Shown here piece by piece: positions 34,601-46,101 of a stretch of 64,000 bases of DNA. Origin of the DNA: Callorhinus ursinus (lineage: Eukaryota > Chordata > Mammalia > Carnivora > Otariidae); assembly GCF_003265705.1 (NCBI RefSeq), contig NW_020313044.1, forward strand, positions 2,189,223 to 2,253,222, given 5' to 3'. The position numbers and the translations under genes were made by a program. Below the pieces are notes generated by a model. The model had not been told where the DNA came from. It worked only from the letters and a program-made list of their open reading frames with translations, and ran no database searches. Position 1 is the stretch's first letter, and each line of letters begins with the position of its first letter.

Positions 34601-36097
34601 GCAGATGGGTTTAAGGGTTCACATCAAGACCCAGAGATGGGCGTAAGTTAGTTTGATGAGACCTTAAGCAATCTAGTTTGGCTGGAGAAGCAGGCAGGCA
34701 GGCAGAGCTAGAGGCTTAGAACAGCTAAGGCTCTTGAGGCCAGCTTGCCTTGCCTGCCCCTCCAATGTGGGCATGGAAGTGGAAGGTAAGGAAGAAGGGG
34801 ACGGAAGGGAAGCCCCTGGCAGGCTGCGCTGCTGGTGACAAGCATATGATGGCCCAGACTTGAGATTTACACTCAAAAATCTTTAAGTACTTTGGTTTCT
34901 TTTTTTTCTTTCCTTTCTTCTTCCTCCCCCACCCCCACTCTCTTTCCTGGACACTCAGACTTTCAACTGGATGGCCTTAAAAAAGAAAAAGAAAATTTAA
35001 CAAAAATGTAGACTGTTATTTGGTACAAATTTCTCCTTTGTAAGTTTTCCCTTTATATAAATCTATTTCTGCAGATAATTGAACCCAACTGTGATATTTG
35101 AATAGGTTTAAGAAAGCACATTCTGCTCTACTTGCAAAGGGAGTGGGACCTTGGCCTCTTCCTTAAGACAGGCAAAATGGAGGGGGTTGCAAGATACCCT
35201 GCTTATTTGTTTCCAAAAGGAATCTTGCCCCAGGCACAGGCCCAATTCTTGTGCCCAGCAGGGAGCAGGGCTTTGTCTCGAGAGCACCACAAGTGTGATA
35301 GGCACAGCACCAAAAACAAAGCAAAAATGCTCCACCTTTGGGCTCAGGACAAGGAACCTGAAAACAACAGGAAATGGAGAGTGTCAGTTACAAGGGAAAT
35401 ATCTTTTATCTTACAGTTTTGTTGTTCCTGATGACTTTGTTCAGGCATCAAATCAGTGTGACTCCATTCTTTGCTAGGTATGTTCCATGGAGGCTTTAAA
35501 ATCAATTATGAGATAGATCAAGTTCCAACACATGAGAAAACTGATGCTATTGAGCCAACACTGTGTGCAATCCTCCAGAGATCATTCGGACCCATCTTTC
35601 TTCCAACATCCCCCCACTTCTTGCGCCTGAAAAGGTCCTGACAATACAATTCTCCACCAATGTCACCTCAAAGTATCAGAGGAACCTGCAAGACCCTCCT
35701 GGCAGTGTGAGTGTGAAAAACACTGTTCTTTCTCCATCATGATCAATGGAGGTCCTCAAAACTCTCTACATCCCTTGCCCACAGCACCACTATCATCCAC
35801 ACATTTTTCTAAGGTATTTGTGAATCCACACCTAACCGTGCATTTACCACTGATTGTGTGAGCTAGGTTTTCTCTGGTTTGTTCTAGATTTAGTCCCGTT
35901 GAAGTCAAGCATGGCTGTCAGGTTCTAGTGACCAGATTTGTTGAACCAGTCCACATTCCTACTATCTTCACCCTTCAAGTTTCAGTGCCGAGCAAAGAAC
36001 ACCTCAACACATATTCAGGATTAAATGCATTTTCCTTGACTAACTTTACTCTTCCAGATCCAAGAGTCCCACCTTCACTGTCCTCACATCCCTCCAC
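34601..36097. other. Intronic DNA, nothing recognised
   Basis: Polypyrimidine tract at about 34893-34951. Overlapping frames near 35108-35477 are in GC-balanced unique DNA with no recognised domain. Confidence 0.5.
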
Positions 36098-36134
36098 ACT
36101 CCACTTGATCTTAACCAAAAGGCTGAGAAGCGAT
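36098..36134 (-). pseudogene. U2 snRNA 5'-end fragment (truncated pseudogene)
   Basis: On the minus strand 37 bases starting ATCGCTTCTCAGCCTTTTGG follow the first 37 bases of U2 snRNA with three differences (positions 11, 21 and 34). The match stops at once, so the branch-site-pairing region is incomplete and the Sm site is missing. There is no snRNA promoter or A-tail, so it is not a functional RNA gene. Confidence 0.75.
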
Positions 36135-37079
36135 TCTATACACACGTCACATCTGTCATGCTAAACCAGCCAGTAGGGGATCACAGGTTCCAACAGGAGG
36201 AAAACAGGTAAAGGAAGGGTATCTCTCATAAACCAGCCCCCACCTTCAGGAGGGAAATAATATCTGCAGGAAAGTAGTAAATGATGACATCTACTTGTTC
36301 TTCCTGCTGGTGCGTGAATACACTGGAAGAGTATAGACCACTTCTGACATGACTGCCATTTCTACATGAGCCAAAGAAGAAACAATAGGTGCCATTTCCC
36401 CCACTGGAATGGTAAACCACTAGAAATCGCAGAAGAGAAAGGAAGGCCCAAACACAAAATCCTCATGCTGCTTAAGGACAAGGGGTGATATAGAGGAATG
36501 CATTCTTTCAGTCAGGAACAAGTGTTTATTGAATGCCTGCTATGAGCTAATGCCCACAGGGCTGGGACTTGAGGATCCAGATGTGAGCAAGACTTAAGAC
36601 CAAAATCCCTATTCCTTCCATTTGTATTGTAGCATGCAAACAAACAATATGAGTAAAATATATGCTATGAGACAGTAAGTACTAAGGAGCAAAATAATGC
36701 AGGGAAAGGGATTTGAAGTGTCAAGGAGGGAAAAAACTTTTTTTAGATGGTGGCCAGGGAAGGCCTTGTTTGAGAAGGTCACTTTTTCCTTTTTTGGAAT
36801 AATTTTAGATTTACAGAAAACTTACAATGATAGTACAGAGTTCCAAGAATTCCTGCACACCTTTGAACCCAACTTCAGTTCCCCTAATGTTATCGTCTTA
36901 TACTACTGTGGTACACTTATCAATTTGAAGAAACCAACATTGATACATTAAGAGTACCTAAACTCCAGACTCTTCATGTCTCACCAGTTTTTCCATTAAT
37001 GTGCTCTTCCAGTTCCAGTGTACAAATCAGAATACCACACTGCATTTAGGTGTCATGTCTTCTCTGGTCTATGATGGGT

Positions 37080-37211
37080 TTTGTGGTTTTTGTTTTTGTT
37101 TTTGTTTTTGTGTTTCTTTTAAGTAGGCTCCATGTCTAACGTGGGGCTTGAACTCAGGACCCTGAGATCAAGAGTCCATATGCTCTATTGACTGAGCCAG
37201 CCAGGCATCCC
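37080..37211 (-). mobile_element. Short, older tRNA-derived SINE, minus
   Basis: A (TTTTTG)n tail at 37092-37112, then AAGTAGGCTCCATGTCTAACG, GGGGCTTGAACTCAGGACCC and TGACTGAGCCAGCCAGGCATCC at the head. Inserted in the L1M element. Confidence 0.88.
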
Positions 37212-37635
37212 TGTGATAGTTTCTTGGTCTTTTCTTATCATTACTATGACAGTTTGAGGAGTACTAATCACATATTGTATAGAATGTTCCTCGATTTAAA
37301 TCGGTTTGATGATTTTCTCTTGATTACTCTGGGCTTACTGGTTGCAAGGAGTAACACCACAGAGGCAAAGAGCCCATGTTCTCACATCCTATCAGGGGGT
37401 CCCTCATATCCATATGACAGCAATAGTGAGGTCCCTCTTGATGACAGGTAATATTTACCAGGTTTCTCCACCATAAAGTTACTGTTTTTCTCTTTCCATA
37501 ACCAGTTCTTTAGAAGTGAGTCACTAAGTCCAGGCCACACTCAGAAGATTTAAGCTCCTCCTCCTGGAGGCAAAAGCACCTATATATATATTATTGAAAT
37601 TCTTCTGTAAGAGAGACTTATCTTTTCTCTCCCAT

Positions 37636-37661
37636 TTATTCATTCATTCATTCATTCATTT
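37636..37661 (+). repeat. (ATTC)n microsatellite
   Basis: Six units of ATTC/CATT inside the L1M element, in a region where relatives have TTTATTTATT text. Confidence 0.9.
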
Positions 37662-38248
37662 GCTTATACAAGTTCAGACTGATACTTACTTACTTCATAC
37701 TTCGGGTTATAATCTAACACTACATTACATTGCTTAAATCATTCCAGCTTTGGCCATCAGAAGACAAGTTCACTTCTGATTAAAGACCTAAGAAAAGTGA
37801 GGGAGTTGCCCACGAACCTGTCTAGAAGAGTATTCTAGGTTCCCAAGGTGTGATGGGTCTGATGGGTTCAGGGAACATGAGGGAGGCCAAGGTGGCCAGA
37901 GGAAAGAGAACATGAAGGAGAGAAGTAGGAGATAAATTGACAGAGGTAATGGGGAGCCACATCACAGGAATGTGTAGGTCATGGAAAGGACTTTGACTTT
38001 GACTTCATACGAGAAGGAAGGCCAACAGATTATTTTTGAGCACAGACATGATAAAAGGATCACTCTAGCTGCTATACTGAGAAAGGATTGTAAGTGATAA
38101 AGGCAGAAGGATGAAGGCCAGTTAGGAGCCTACTACAATAATCCAGGTGAGATATCATGGTGGTTGGAGGAGTAATGAGAAGTGGTCAGATTTTGGATAT
38201 ATTTTGAAGAGAGAGCTGTAGGATGTGCTGTCAGAATGTGAGTATGAG

Positions 38249-38449
38249 TGGAGCATCTGGCTGGCTCAGTCAATTGAGCATGTTACTCTTGATTGTGGGG
38301 CTTTGAGTTCGATCCCCACGTAGGGTGTAGAGATTACTTAAAAATAAAATCTTAAGGGGTGCCTGGGTGGCTCAGCTGGTTAACCAACCCACTCTTGATC
38401 TCAGCTCAGGTCTTGATCTCAGGGTCGTGAGTTCAAGCCCCGCATTGGG
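38249..38449 (+). mobile_element. SINE dimer sharing one TSD, second unit without a tail
   Basis: The first unit (38249-38355) is a short older SINE with a 'TACTTAAAAATAAAATC' tail. The second (38356-38449) begins GGGGTGCCTGGGTGGCTCAG and stops at GCCCCGCATTGGG with no CT region or A-tail. The 16-bp flanks AGAATGTGAGTATGAG (38233-38248) and AGAATGTGGGTATGAG (38450-38465) enclose both. Confidence 0.9.
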
Positions 38450-38839
38450 AGAATGTGGGTATGAGAGAAAGGAGTCAAGAATGCCTAAGTGGATTCCGGC
38501 CTGAGTAAGTGAAAGGACAGAGCTGCCATTCACTGAGGTGGGGAAGGTTACCTGAGCTCAGTTTTGAAACATGTTAAGGTTGAGATGCCTACTAAACATC
38601 CACATACAGATGTCTAGTAAGCAGATGGATAGAGGAGTCTGGAGTTCAGAAAAGTATGTGCTGGAGACTTAAAATAAAATCTGGCAATCATCAGCATGCA
38701 CATGGAATTTAAGGCCACCAGGCTAGATGTGATCACCCAGAGCTTTAGTGTAGACAGAGAAGAGTGGAGACCCAAGGACTGAGCCTGGGGGCCCTCTGGC
38801 ACTGACAGAAATCAAGACCTTCTTACCTGTCCTTTAATC

Positions 38840-39395
38840 AGAGACAATTTTACCAAATTGTTTCCATCCACTGTGTACCAAATAGTGATCTGGAGTCCAT
38901 CACCCTCAAATCTGTCAATATGCAGCCTTGACCCTCACTTCCTCTCTGCAATTCCCCACCCCTAGCTAGCTACTGTGCCGCCGTGCAACTGCCCTCCACC
39001 TTAAAACAATCAGTATTGCAACCACCCCTTTGCAAGCTGTTCCTCTCACCTGGAAAACCCTTCCCGCTCCACCTCATCAACTGCCAGCTCTTTTTCAAGC
39101 CCCAACGAGTGTCCTATCTTCTCTCTGAAATCTAACTACTCTGATTCATCATGAATGACCTTCTTCTACAAAGCAGCCAGTCTCTCTAATACTTGCTGTC
39201 TGCATGACCAGATATTTGTCACTTATTGACCTGTGTGGCTAGTTAACTTTACCTATAAATAGCTCTTATTTATACGTATTGCAGCTTCCTTTAAGGAGAA
39301 CAGCATCTCAGCCTTTTCGGTTCCCCCAACAGTAGCCTGGCACAAGTACCTACCATATAGCAAATGCTCAATAAATGTGTGCGAATTGTTTCATG
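38840..39395 (+). mobile_element. L2 LINE 3' end, plus
   Basis: 'TTGCAAGCTGTTCCTCTCACC', 'GGAAAACCCTTCCCGCTCC', then 'GTAGCCTGGCACAAGTACC' and 'AATGCTCAATAAATGTGTGCG', the L2 3' terminus. Lies head to head with the minus-strand L2 on its left. Confidence 0.65.
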
Positions 39396-39867
39396 TCAAT
39401 CCATTATCTAATCAGTAGGCAAGTAGCTTGAACTAGGGGCCGGTTTTTTATCTCTGCCTCATCTGGCACTGGGCGGTACACAGGTGGGCAGGCACTCAGT
39501 ATCTGCTTATCATCAAAGAGGTTGATGACAATGTCCCTGTCTCTGGGGATTCTACCATCTTGGCACAAAACAATAGGAACATGTATTCTGTGCTTGCCGC
39601 TCTGTCTTCCCTGAAGCCAGCTATTTCCTGGTCAAGAGAGACCCACCCAGGGACCACACAGAGAGGAAATCCTAGGGCATCTGACATGTGATACAGAAAA
39701 GGGATGAGAGATACTCAAAACTCTGGTGCTGTTCTAACAGCCCAGACAGGAGGTTGTCCCAGCTAAGACACAGGGCAGAAGAAGCAGAACAGATAAGCGC
39801 TTCAACCTGGTGAATCTCTTCTAAGAACACAGTCAGAGGGCACATAAGAACAGACACAAGGAAATTT
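39396..39867. other. Intronic DNA, nothing recognised
   Basis: No exon or repeat family recognised. Confidence 0.45.
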
Positions 39868-40325
39868 ATGTACACACACACACACAAACACACACACAGA
39901 CATTCATTGTAGAATTATTTAGAACAGTGGAAAGCTGGAAACCACCTAAATGTACAATAAGAATCAATTAAGCATAATTTGGTATATTCATATAATTGAT
40001 AAAGACCAGCACCTGGATAATGTTCACTGTGTGCTTCATTATGTGCTAGAGGCTCTACCCTTCAAAACTGTGCAAAATTTAACTCCCATTTGCTAAAGGG
40101 AAAGTATCAGACTCAAAACACTACGTACAGAATGACAGCACTTGTGTAAAAACAACTGGAAGACCATAAGCCATAATGTTATCTTTACATAGTGGAATAT
40201 GGGTGGTGGTGTTGGTGTTGTTTCCCTTTGTGCTTTTCTGTGTTTTCCAAGTTTTCTGCTTGGAAAACATATTACTTTGTCAGTAGGCAAAAAAAATTAA
40301 AAAAAAATAAATCTATTTTAAAAAC
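39868..40325 (+). mobile_element. Old L1 3' end with CA repeat and hairpin
   Basis: 'CATTGTAGAATTATTTAGAAC', 'CTGGAAACCACCTAAATGTA', later 'CTACGTACAGAATGACAGC' and an A-rich end. A CA repeat (about 39871-39898) starts it. 40005-40100 may be a MIR fragment. A perfect 11-bp inverted repeat lies at 40241-40269. Confidence 0.6.
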
Positions 40326-42918
40326 AAACATGTAAGAGCCAAATTCTCAACTCTCTAAGCATATGACTGTTAGAAGGCTCCTACTTCTGATGTAAAATAT
40401 AAGAATCATAGCTCGAATCCTTCCCTCATCCCCCTCACCCCTACCCACACACCCAAGACAGAGAAAACGCAGTGAAACTGTAAGACTAACAGCTTTGTCA
40501 AGAGAAGATCCTGTTTTGTTGATCTTTGGTTTTCCACCGTGGAGTTCTCAACACCCTGTAAGGCATATATTTGGGTGCTCAGTAAACATGAAAGGGAAAG
40601 AGGAAGTGCGGTAAACTTACAAAGCAAAGATGTCACTAATGCAACAACATCCTTCTCTATCCCCATGCTACCCCCTCCACTCCATCCCAGGTCTGGTCCC
40701 TTACTCTCCTATATCTAGGCATTGCTCAGGCTGGCCAAGGGCCTCTTAGAATAGACAAATTGCTGACTCTTTGCACCACAGCATTCATCTTTTGGGGGTT
40801 TTTTTGTTGTTTTTTCTTTTCCTTTCTCCCTCCTCTTAAAAGGTGATCTTGCCTTTCAGCTAATACAATGCTCCACACTGAACCAGTGTGCCAGTCAGTC
40901 TGCAGAGAATCACTGAGAGAATGAATTTGAATAATAAAAGCCAGAACAAGGCAATACCTTGGAGACGGACTTGGTGTAGTACCTTCAATTTAGAACCTCA
41001 TTTCAGTGGCTAATGCAGTCACTGGAGACATTAGCCTGATTTTTGCCAGGAGAGTCCAGCAACACAGTGGTACTAAACATGGGCACAGAGGACCCTGCTC
41101 ATCTAAGAGACAGAGAGCGGAGAATGAAATTAGCAGCTCTGCACTTCTGGTGCAGAGGAAAGCAAATCCTTGCTCCCTTCCCCCAGTTCATCACTAATCA
41201 TGGTTAAGATGAAAAAACACAGGAATGTGTGTGTGGGAGTCAGCACTAACACTAAGTTCAAGGGAAACCAAGATCCCTGAAGAGGCCCCCATGGGGCGCT
41301 TAAGGACCACCGGAAAGTTAATTTCAAAGGATATCCAGTAAGTGCGGCCCTACAACACATCTTGTCATTACTAAGCCTTATATGCTGTAGGCCTGGAGAG
41401 ACTCCAGAACCTGCCATCAGGTTAGTTCTGAGGCCAGAAATGGGGAGGAAAGCCCACAATCATCAGACTGGAAGGGAAAGGTCCAGCTCCAGACACATCT
41501 ACACAGACTCAGGGGACAGGGAGGTTGTTCCGACAATAAGAGCTTCCTACTGGTGAGGCTAAAAAAGGAGCAACATCTGATGTGGTCCAGACTTGGCCTG
41601 AGTCTCTCCCGGTGTGGCCAGTCTCCCCGCTGCAGGAGCCAAGCAGCTGAGGACCCTTTGCTTTCCAGTGGCTAGGTGAAGAGGGGAGCAGAGCCTCAGA
41701 GGCAGCAACAATGTCCTATCCCTAGGTAACACTCTGAAGCACTCACCATTCCCTCCTATACATGCCAACGGTGGGCTCAGCCTGGGTCTCCTGTCTGCCA
41801 GGCCAAGAAGGTTCTGTATTAAGAGGCAGGTGAGCCAGCCGCTTACCCTCTTTCTCCCCACTACATATCTCTCATTGTCCCTGGTCCCCCAAAGTCCTAT
41901 TCTACCCTCCACTCTGTTATCTTAAATTCTTCTGAATTTCCTAGGGATGGGGAGAAGACAATGTTTAACCAAGTCTTCATAGCCAAGAATTTTCTAAAAC
42001 CCAATGCTTTTTTTCCCTCTCCTCTCCCCCACCACAGGGCAAAAAGAGGACCCAGTGTCACCAGTAACCCACTCTCAACAGCATCATGGCCTCACCAGCA
42101 CTCACCTAGAGGCCTCAATGACTTTAAGAGGTCAACACTGTAATTACAGGCACAAAGACATCTGTATATCCAGTCGTGTGACTGGAGGGGTGGGGCTGCC
42201 AACCTTCTTATTCAAATGAACTCCCAGGTGGGCTCTGGTGCTGAAGGCCAGGGCATGTTGCCCATACTCAATGCAGTGGCAGACAAGTAACAAGCCCGAA
42301 AACACCTCAGGGCTTGAGCTTTATAGGTCTATCAAGTCCCTGGGATGTGAGAGACTGTTCCCTGTACCTCACGGATACTAAAGGACAGCCTTATAGGAGA
42401 AGCAGGGGTTGCTTGGGAGGAAAAGCGGATGAGAATGAGAAGCTAGACACCGCAGACTCCACCCAAGAAGCATACGCAATAAGGGGAGCAGGACAGGGAT
42501 AGGGAGGCAGGACATGTTCTCCATACACAGGACCTGCCTGCCAAAATTTACTGGATGGCAGGAATCCTAGATCTGTGGGCGAGGATTGAGTCATGATATA
42601 AATCTCCTTTTTCTAAGCAGCATGTGCAAAAACTCCTCCATCTCAGGAAGGGAAGGGGGGAGGTGGGGGGCAATATGTGGGGAAGGTAGTGGTCTGCAAT
42701 CAGAAGCACAGATTTCATTTTAATACTAGAGCAGCCTTCTCAAATTACAGAGTCCATTCTGGAAAAGACAAGGAAGCTAACCTGGCTTTGCTTAGTCAAA
42801 ATACCACTGCTGGGAAACTATCATTGCAGTGTTGATAATTTCCTTGTAAAAAGCGTATTTTCCTATAACTGTAAATCAATCCCTCAATGCAATTCTAGAA
42901 ATCTATTCCCCACCGCCC
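40326..42918. other. Repeat-poor intronic DNA
   Basis: Largely unique, with no exon recognised. T-rich tract near 40797-40830. G-run cluster at 42650-42682 (runs of 3, 6, 2, 6 and 4 G). Open frames between 41.1 and 42.6 kb overlap on both strands and look random. Confidence 0.5.
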
Positions 42919-42919
42919 T

Positions 42920-42936
42920 CCCCCCCCCCCCCCCCC
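42920..42936 (+). repeat. C17 homopolymer
   Basis: Seventeen consecutive C, preceded by ACCGCCCT. It is a run of G17 on the SIL1 sense strand. Length may be affected by sequencing. Confidence 0.85.
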
Positions 42937-44741
42937 ACAAATCAGCTATTACCAGAAACTCCAAATGCGAGACAGTAGAAGCTGAGCTCCAGTATAATTA
43001 GAGGAGATTCTGAATGGTGCCCCGAGGCAGACCATATAAGAACAGGGTAGAAAGAAGTTATATACACTTAGAAAGCTCGTTTAGGGAAGAGGCTGTGCAT
43101 AATGCATACAGGCCCCGGAGTACAGACACTCCCTCCCGGCGGCCTGCTCAGAGGCAGGCTGTGAGCCACGACACTGGCAGATGGCTGCCCCAGTGGCAAT
43201 TGTGCATGCTCCAATGGCCGCCTCCTCCCGTCCACCCTCGAGCACAGGCTCATGCTCCCGCGAGGGGTGGGGAGCAACGACAAACATTACCCCCAAAGAA
43301 TAGTGCCTTTCCCTAGGGAAGGTAAACATTTCCATCAGAAGGCAGAAGCAATTTCTCTCTGTGCAGGAAAAAGGAGCCACAAACATAAAGTTGCTCATTC
43401 AAAAGAGACAGATGATCTCTGCAAGCCAAGCAGTGCCAAACCGTCTGTAAAGGGTTTGCACATCCATCAGCCCAAGTGGCTGTGTGGGGGAAGGGGAATG
43501 TGGTAGGCCCACCCGGGGTGCAGGACTCTCTGGCCTCAGGCCATTTGTTATTTGACTGGAACAGAAGCCCCAGGGGGAGTGGAAGCCAGGAGTCTTCCCA
43601 CAGGGGCTCTAGCCTGAGCAAAGGTGCAGCAAAGGTTTCATGTGGAACACAGCTGCTCTCCTCTCTTCCAGGTGCTCCCAGTCCTCCCAGTCCACACCCA
43701 AAGTTGGTCTACTTCCAGCATCTACACTTAAAACCTTTCAGGGGTGGTCTGTTGAATTTTGAGCTAGACACTTCTTCCCACCAACAACCCCCACCTTTTT
43801 TTTTTTTTGTCACATGTGACTAAAAGAGAAATGACAGTTCACTAGTCTTACGCCTAAAATAACCTACAGAGAAATATGGTTTATGAACTCCCCTGTAATA
43901 CGATACATAATTCAGAGCCCAGCCATTTGTCACTATTGAGTAATCCACATGCATCCCAAGGGTCGGACAATAAAATTTGTAAATCAATAGCAAAATGCAG
44001 TACACCTTAGCCACTCAGGTAAAACACAAAGAACATTTTTTAGCACTGGCCTTATTTTTTTTTTTAAACTTAGAAAATACGAACTTCTGACAGCAAATAC
44101 TTGTGAAGGAGTTGTATGCCAGAATGGAAGACTTTATACTTTCTAGAACCCCCTCTGACAGCTGATTTCAATGGAAAAATAAAAACCCCAAGATTCACAT
44201 TTTCCCAATTATAATAATGGCTTTCTCTACACACCCTGCTATTAGCATGACAGAGATGACCATATCAGTCATAAGAAAAGCATATGTACCTTCTGCGCTG
44301 GAGAGGAGCAAGCAAAATGCCTGCTTTGTGAAAGAGCAAGGCACTTAAAACAAGAAACAAAATAATAAATTATTGCAGAGCTGGGTCTGAACTTTTCTTT
44401 CTTCTGGATGATCAAACACTGAGTGTGAGCGTAGGGGTAGGCATCGTAATCTGCAAACATATTGCCATAGTGACTGGTGCTGAGATAGAAAGATAAAACA
44501 AGCAGAATTTCATTTATATTCCAAGGAACAGAGACAAGTGCCCTGATCATTCAACCCTACGGAGAGTCCTAATGCCCAATGAGTGGCCTCCTCCCCAGCC
44601 GCTGTAGAGCACCATCCAGGATCAGACGTGGGGTATGTGTCTACATTGCTCACAAATTATCAGCCTATAGCAGACCACTCATCAAGATGCAGCAGGTACG
44701 CAGAGGCTAAAGAGGCAGGCGCTGGGGCCCCTTAGTAAGAG

Positions 44742-44781
<40 letters not shown>

Positions 44782-44884
44782 CAGGAGGTGAGACGGAGTC
44801 AGGTGTGATCTGCTGTGTGTGGCTCCACTCTAGTCAGTTTCTCTTTTTACCTAACTCGTCACTTGGACATTAACCTACTTGGTT
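42937..44884. other. Intronic DNA, GC-richer core and exon-like stretch
   Basis: 43.1-43.3 kb is GC-rich with some CpG (CTCCCGGCGGCCTGC, CTCCCGCGAGGGG) but too small for a CpG island. 44290-44479 on the minus strand has acceptor- and donor-like borders and an open frame (see findings). No known exon. Confidence 0.4.
44744..44777 (+). repeat. (CT)n microsatellite
   Basis: About 16 CT units with one CG interruption near the start. Confidence 0.95.
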
Positions 44885-45290
44885 TTAATTTTTTATTTTG
44901 AAATAATTTTAGACTTGTAAAAAAGCTGCAAAAAAAAAAAAAAAAAGTAGAGCTCCCATAAACCCTTCACCCGGCTTCCCCTGATATTAACATCTTACAA
45001 AACCATAAAACAATTATCAGAACTAAGAGATTAACATTGGTACAATAGTACTAACTCGAGACTTTGTTCCAACTGTACCAGTTTTTCCTCTAATGACCTT
45101 TTTTCTGTTCCAGACTCTCATCTAGGAAACCACACCACACATAGCTGTCATTGTCTCCTCCAATCTTTGACATCTCCTCAGTATTTCTGTCTTTCTTGAC
45201 CTGGATGTACTTGCAAAGTAATGGCCAGCTTTTTTCTAGATTGTACCTCACTTGGGGTTTATCTGATGTACACTCATTTTTACTACAAGA
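44885..45290 (+). mobile_element. L1M 5'-UTR-type fragment, plus
   Basis: 'TTGAAATAATTTTAGACTTG', a run of A, 'AGAGCTCCCATAAACCCTTC', 'TTCTGTTCCAGACTCTCATC', 'GGGGTTTATCTGATGTACAC'. Third copy of this family in the window, all in the same orientation. Confidence 0.7.
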
Positions 45291-45299
45291 GCTGTTGCT

Positions 45300-45760
45300 A
45301 TGAACCTAGCACTATAGTGAACAATTCATATGTACACCTTATGTATTACTTAAGACAACCCTCTGAAGTAGGTATTACTTACTAACCCTATTTTGCAAAT
45401 GATACTTCATTAAACCTTAGTAAAATTAGGTAACTTGCCCAAGACTACCCAGCTGTAAAAGGCAGAGCTGAGGGGCGCCTGGGTGGCTCAGTTGGTTAAG
45501 CGACTGCCTTCGGCTCAGGGAATGATCCTGGAGTCCCGGGATCAAGTCCCACATCGGGCTTCCTGCTCAGCAGGGAGTCTGCTTCTCCCTCTGACCCACT
45601 TCCCTCTCGTGCTTTCTATCTCTCATTCTCTCTCTCTCTCTCTCAAATAAATAAATAAAATCTTTAAAAAAAAATAAATAAAATAAAAGGCAGAGCTGAG
45701 GTATGAGCCCGGAGAGACTGACTCTACAACACCCCACTGCCAGGCACTCTGACAACTAGA
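45300..45760 (+). mobile_element. MIR SINE, plus, interrupted by a Can-SINE
   Basis: 'CTATGAACCTAGCACTATAG', 'ACAACCCTCTGAAGTAGG', 'CCCTATTTTGCAAATGATAC', 'TAACTTGCCCAAGACTACCC', continuing after the insert as 'GGCAGAGCTGAGGTATGAG'. Confidence 0.75.
45473..45684 (+). mobile_element. Can-SINE, young, plus, within MIR
   Basis: GGGCGCCTGGGTGGCTCAGT head, CTCTCTCTCTCAAATAAATA tail. Perfect 16-bp TSD AAAAGGCAGAGCTGAG at 45457-45472 and 45685-45700. Confidence 0.96.
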
Positions 45761-45883
45761 TGCCAAAATACAGCCTGGACAGCGCCCTCTGGCCATTCCT
45801 TCTTTGAAGGACATTACTCTGAAGAAAGGGCATTCCAGCTTTTGTCATTTTTCCAAAGGAGACAAACTACCCCACTTTAACTT

Positions 45884-46089
45884 TTTTTTTTTTTTTAAAG
45901 ATTTTATTTATCCGACAGTGAGAGACACAGTGAGAGAGGGAACACAAGCAGGAGGAGTGGGAGAGGGAGAAGCAGGCTTCCCGCGGAGCGAGGAGCCCGA
46001 TGCGGGGCTCGATCCCAGGACCCTGGGATCATGACCTGAGCCGAAGGCAGACGCTTAACGACTGAGCCACCCAGGCGCCCCCCGCCCCG
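45884..46089 (-). mobile_element. Can-SINE, young, minus
   Basis: T-run and AAAGATTTTATTTATCCGAC at left, GAGCCACCCAGGCGCCCCCC plus CGCCCCG at right. TSD CCACTTTAACTT at 45872-45883 and 46090-46101. Confidence 0.95.
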
Positions 46090-46101
46090 CCACTTTAACT
46101 T

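Larger units (their letters stand above)
36783..37780 (+). mobile_element. L1M 5'-UTR-type element, plus
   Basis: 'GGAATAATTTTAGATTTACAG', 'AATGATAGTACAGAGTTCC', 'CCAACATTGATACATTAAG', 'ATGACAGTTTGAGGAGTAC', 'TTCTCCACCATAAAGTTAC', 'CATTCCAGCTTTGGCCATC'. Same family as 4011-6560 and 44885-45290. Contains a short SINE and a CATT microsatellite. Confidence 0.75.
36490..38830 (-). mobile_element. L2 LINE, long minus-strand copy, interrupted
   Basis: Reverse complement of L2: it begins with the L2 3' end (GTGTTTATTGAATGCCTGCTATGAG) and runs 5'-ward through 'GGAAAGGACTTTGACTTTG', 'AAAAGGATCACTCTAGCTGC', 'CTACTACAATAATCCAGGTG', 'TTTTGGATATATTTTGAAG', 'GAGATGCCTACTAAACATCC', 'CAAGGACTGAGCCTGGGGG'. 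Interrupted by an L1M 5' element (36.78-37.78 kb) and a SINE dimer (38.25-38.45 kb). Confidence 0.8.

Noticed and set aside
43100..43280. Possible CpG-island promoter
   Set aside because: GC-rich with some CpG, but under 200 bp, without an initiator, first exon or splice donor nearby.
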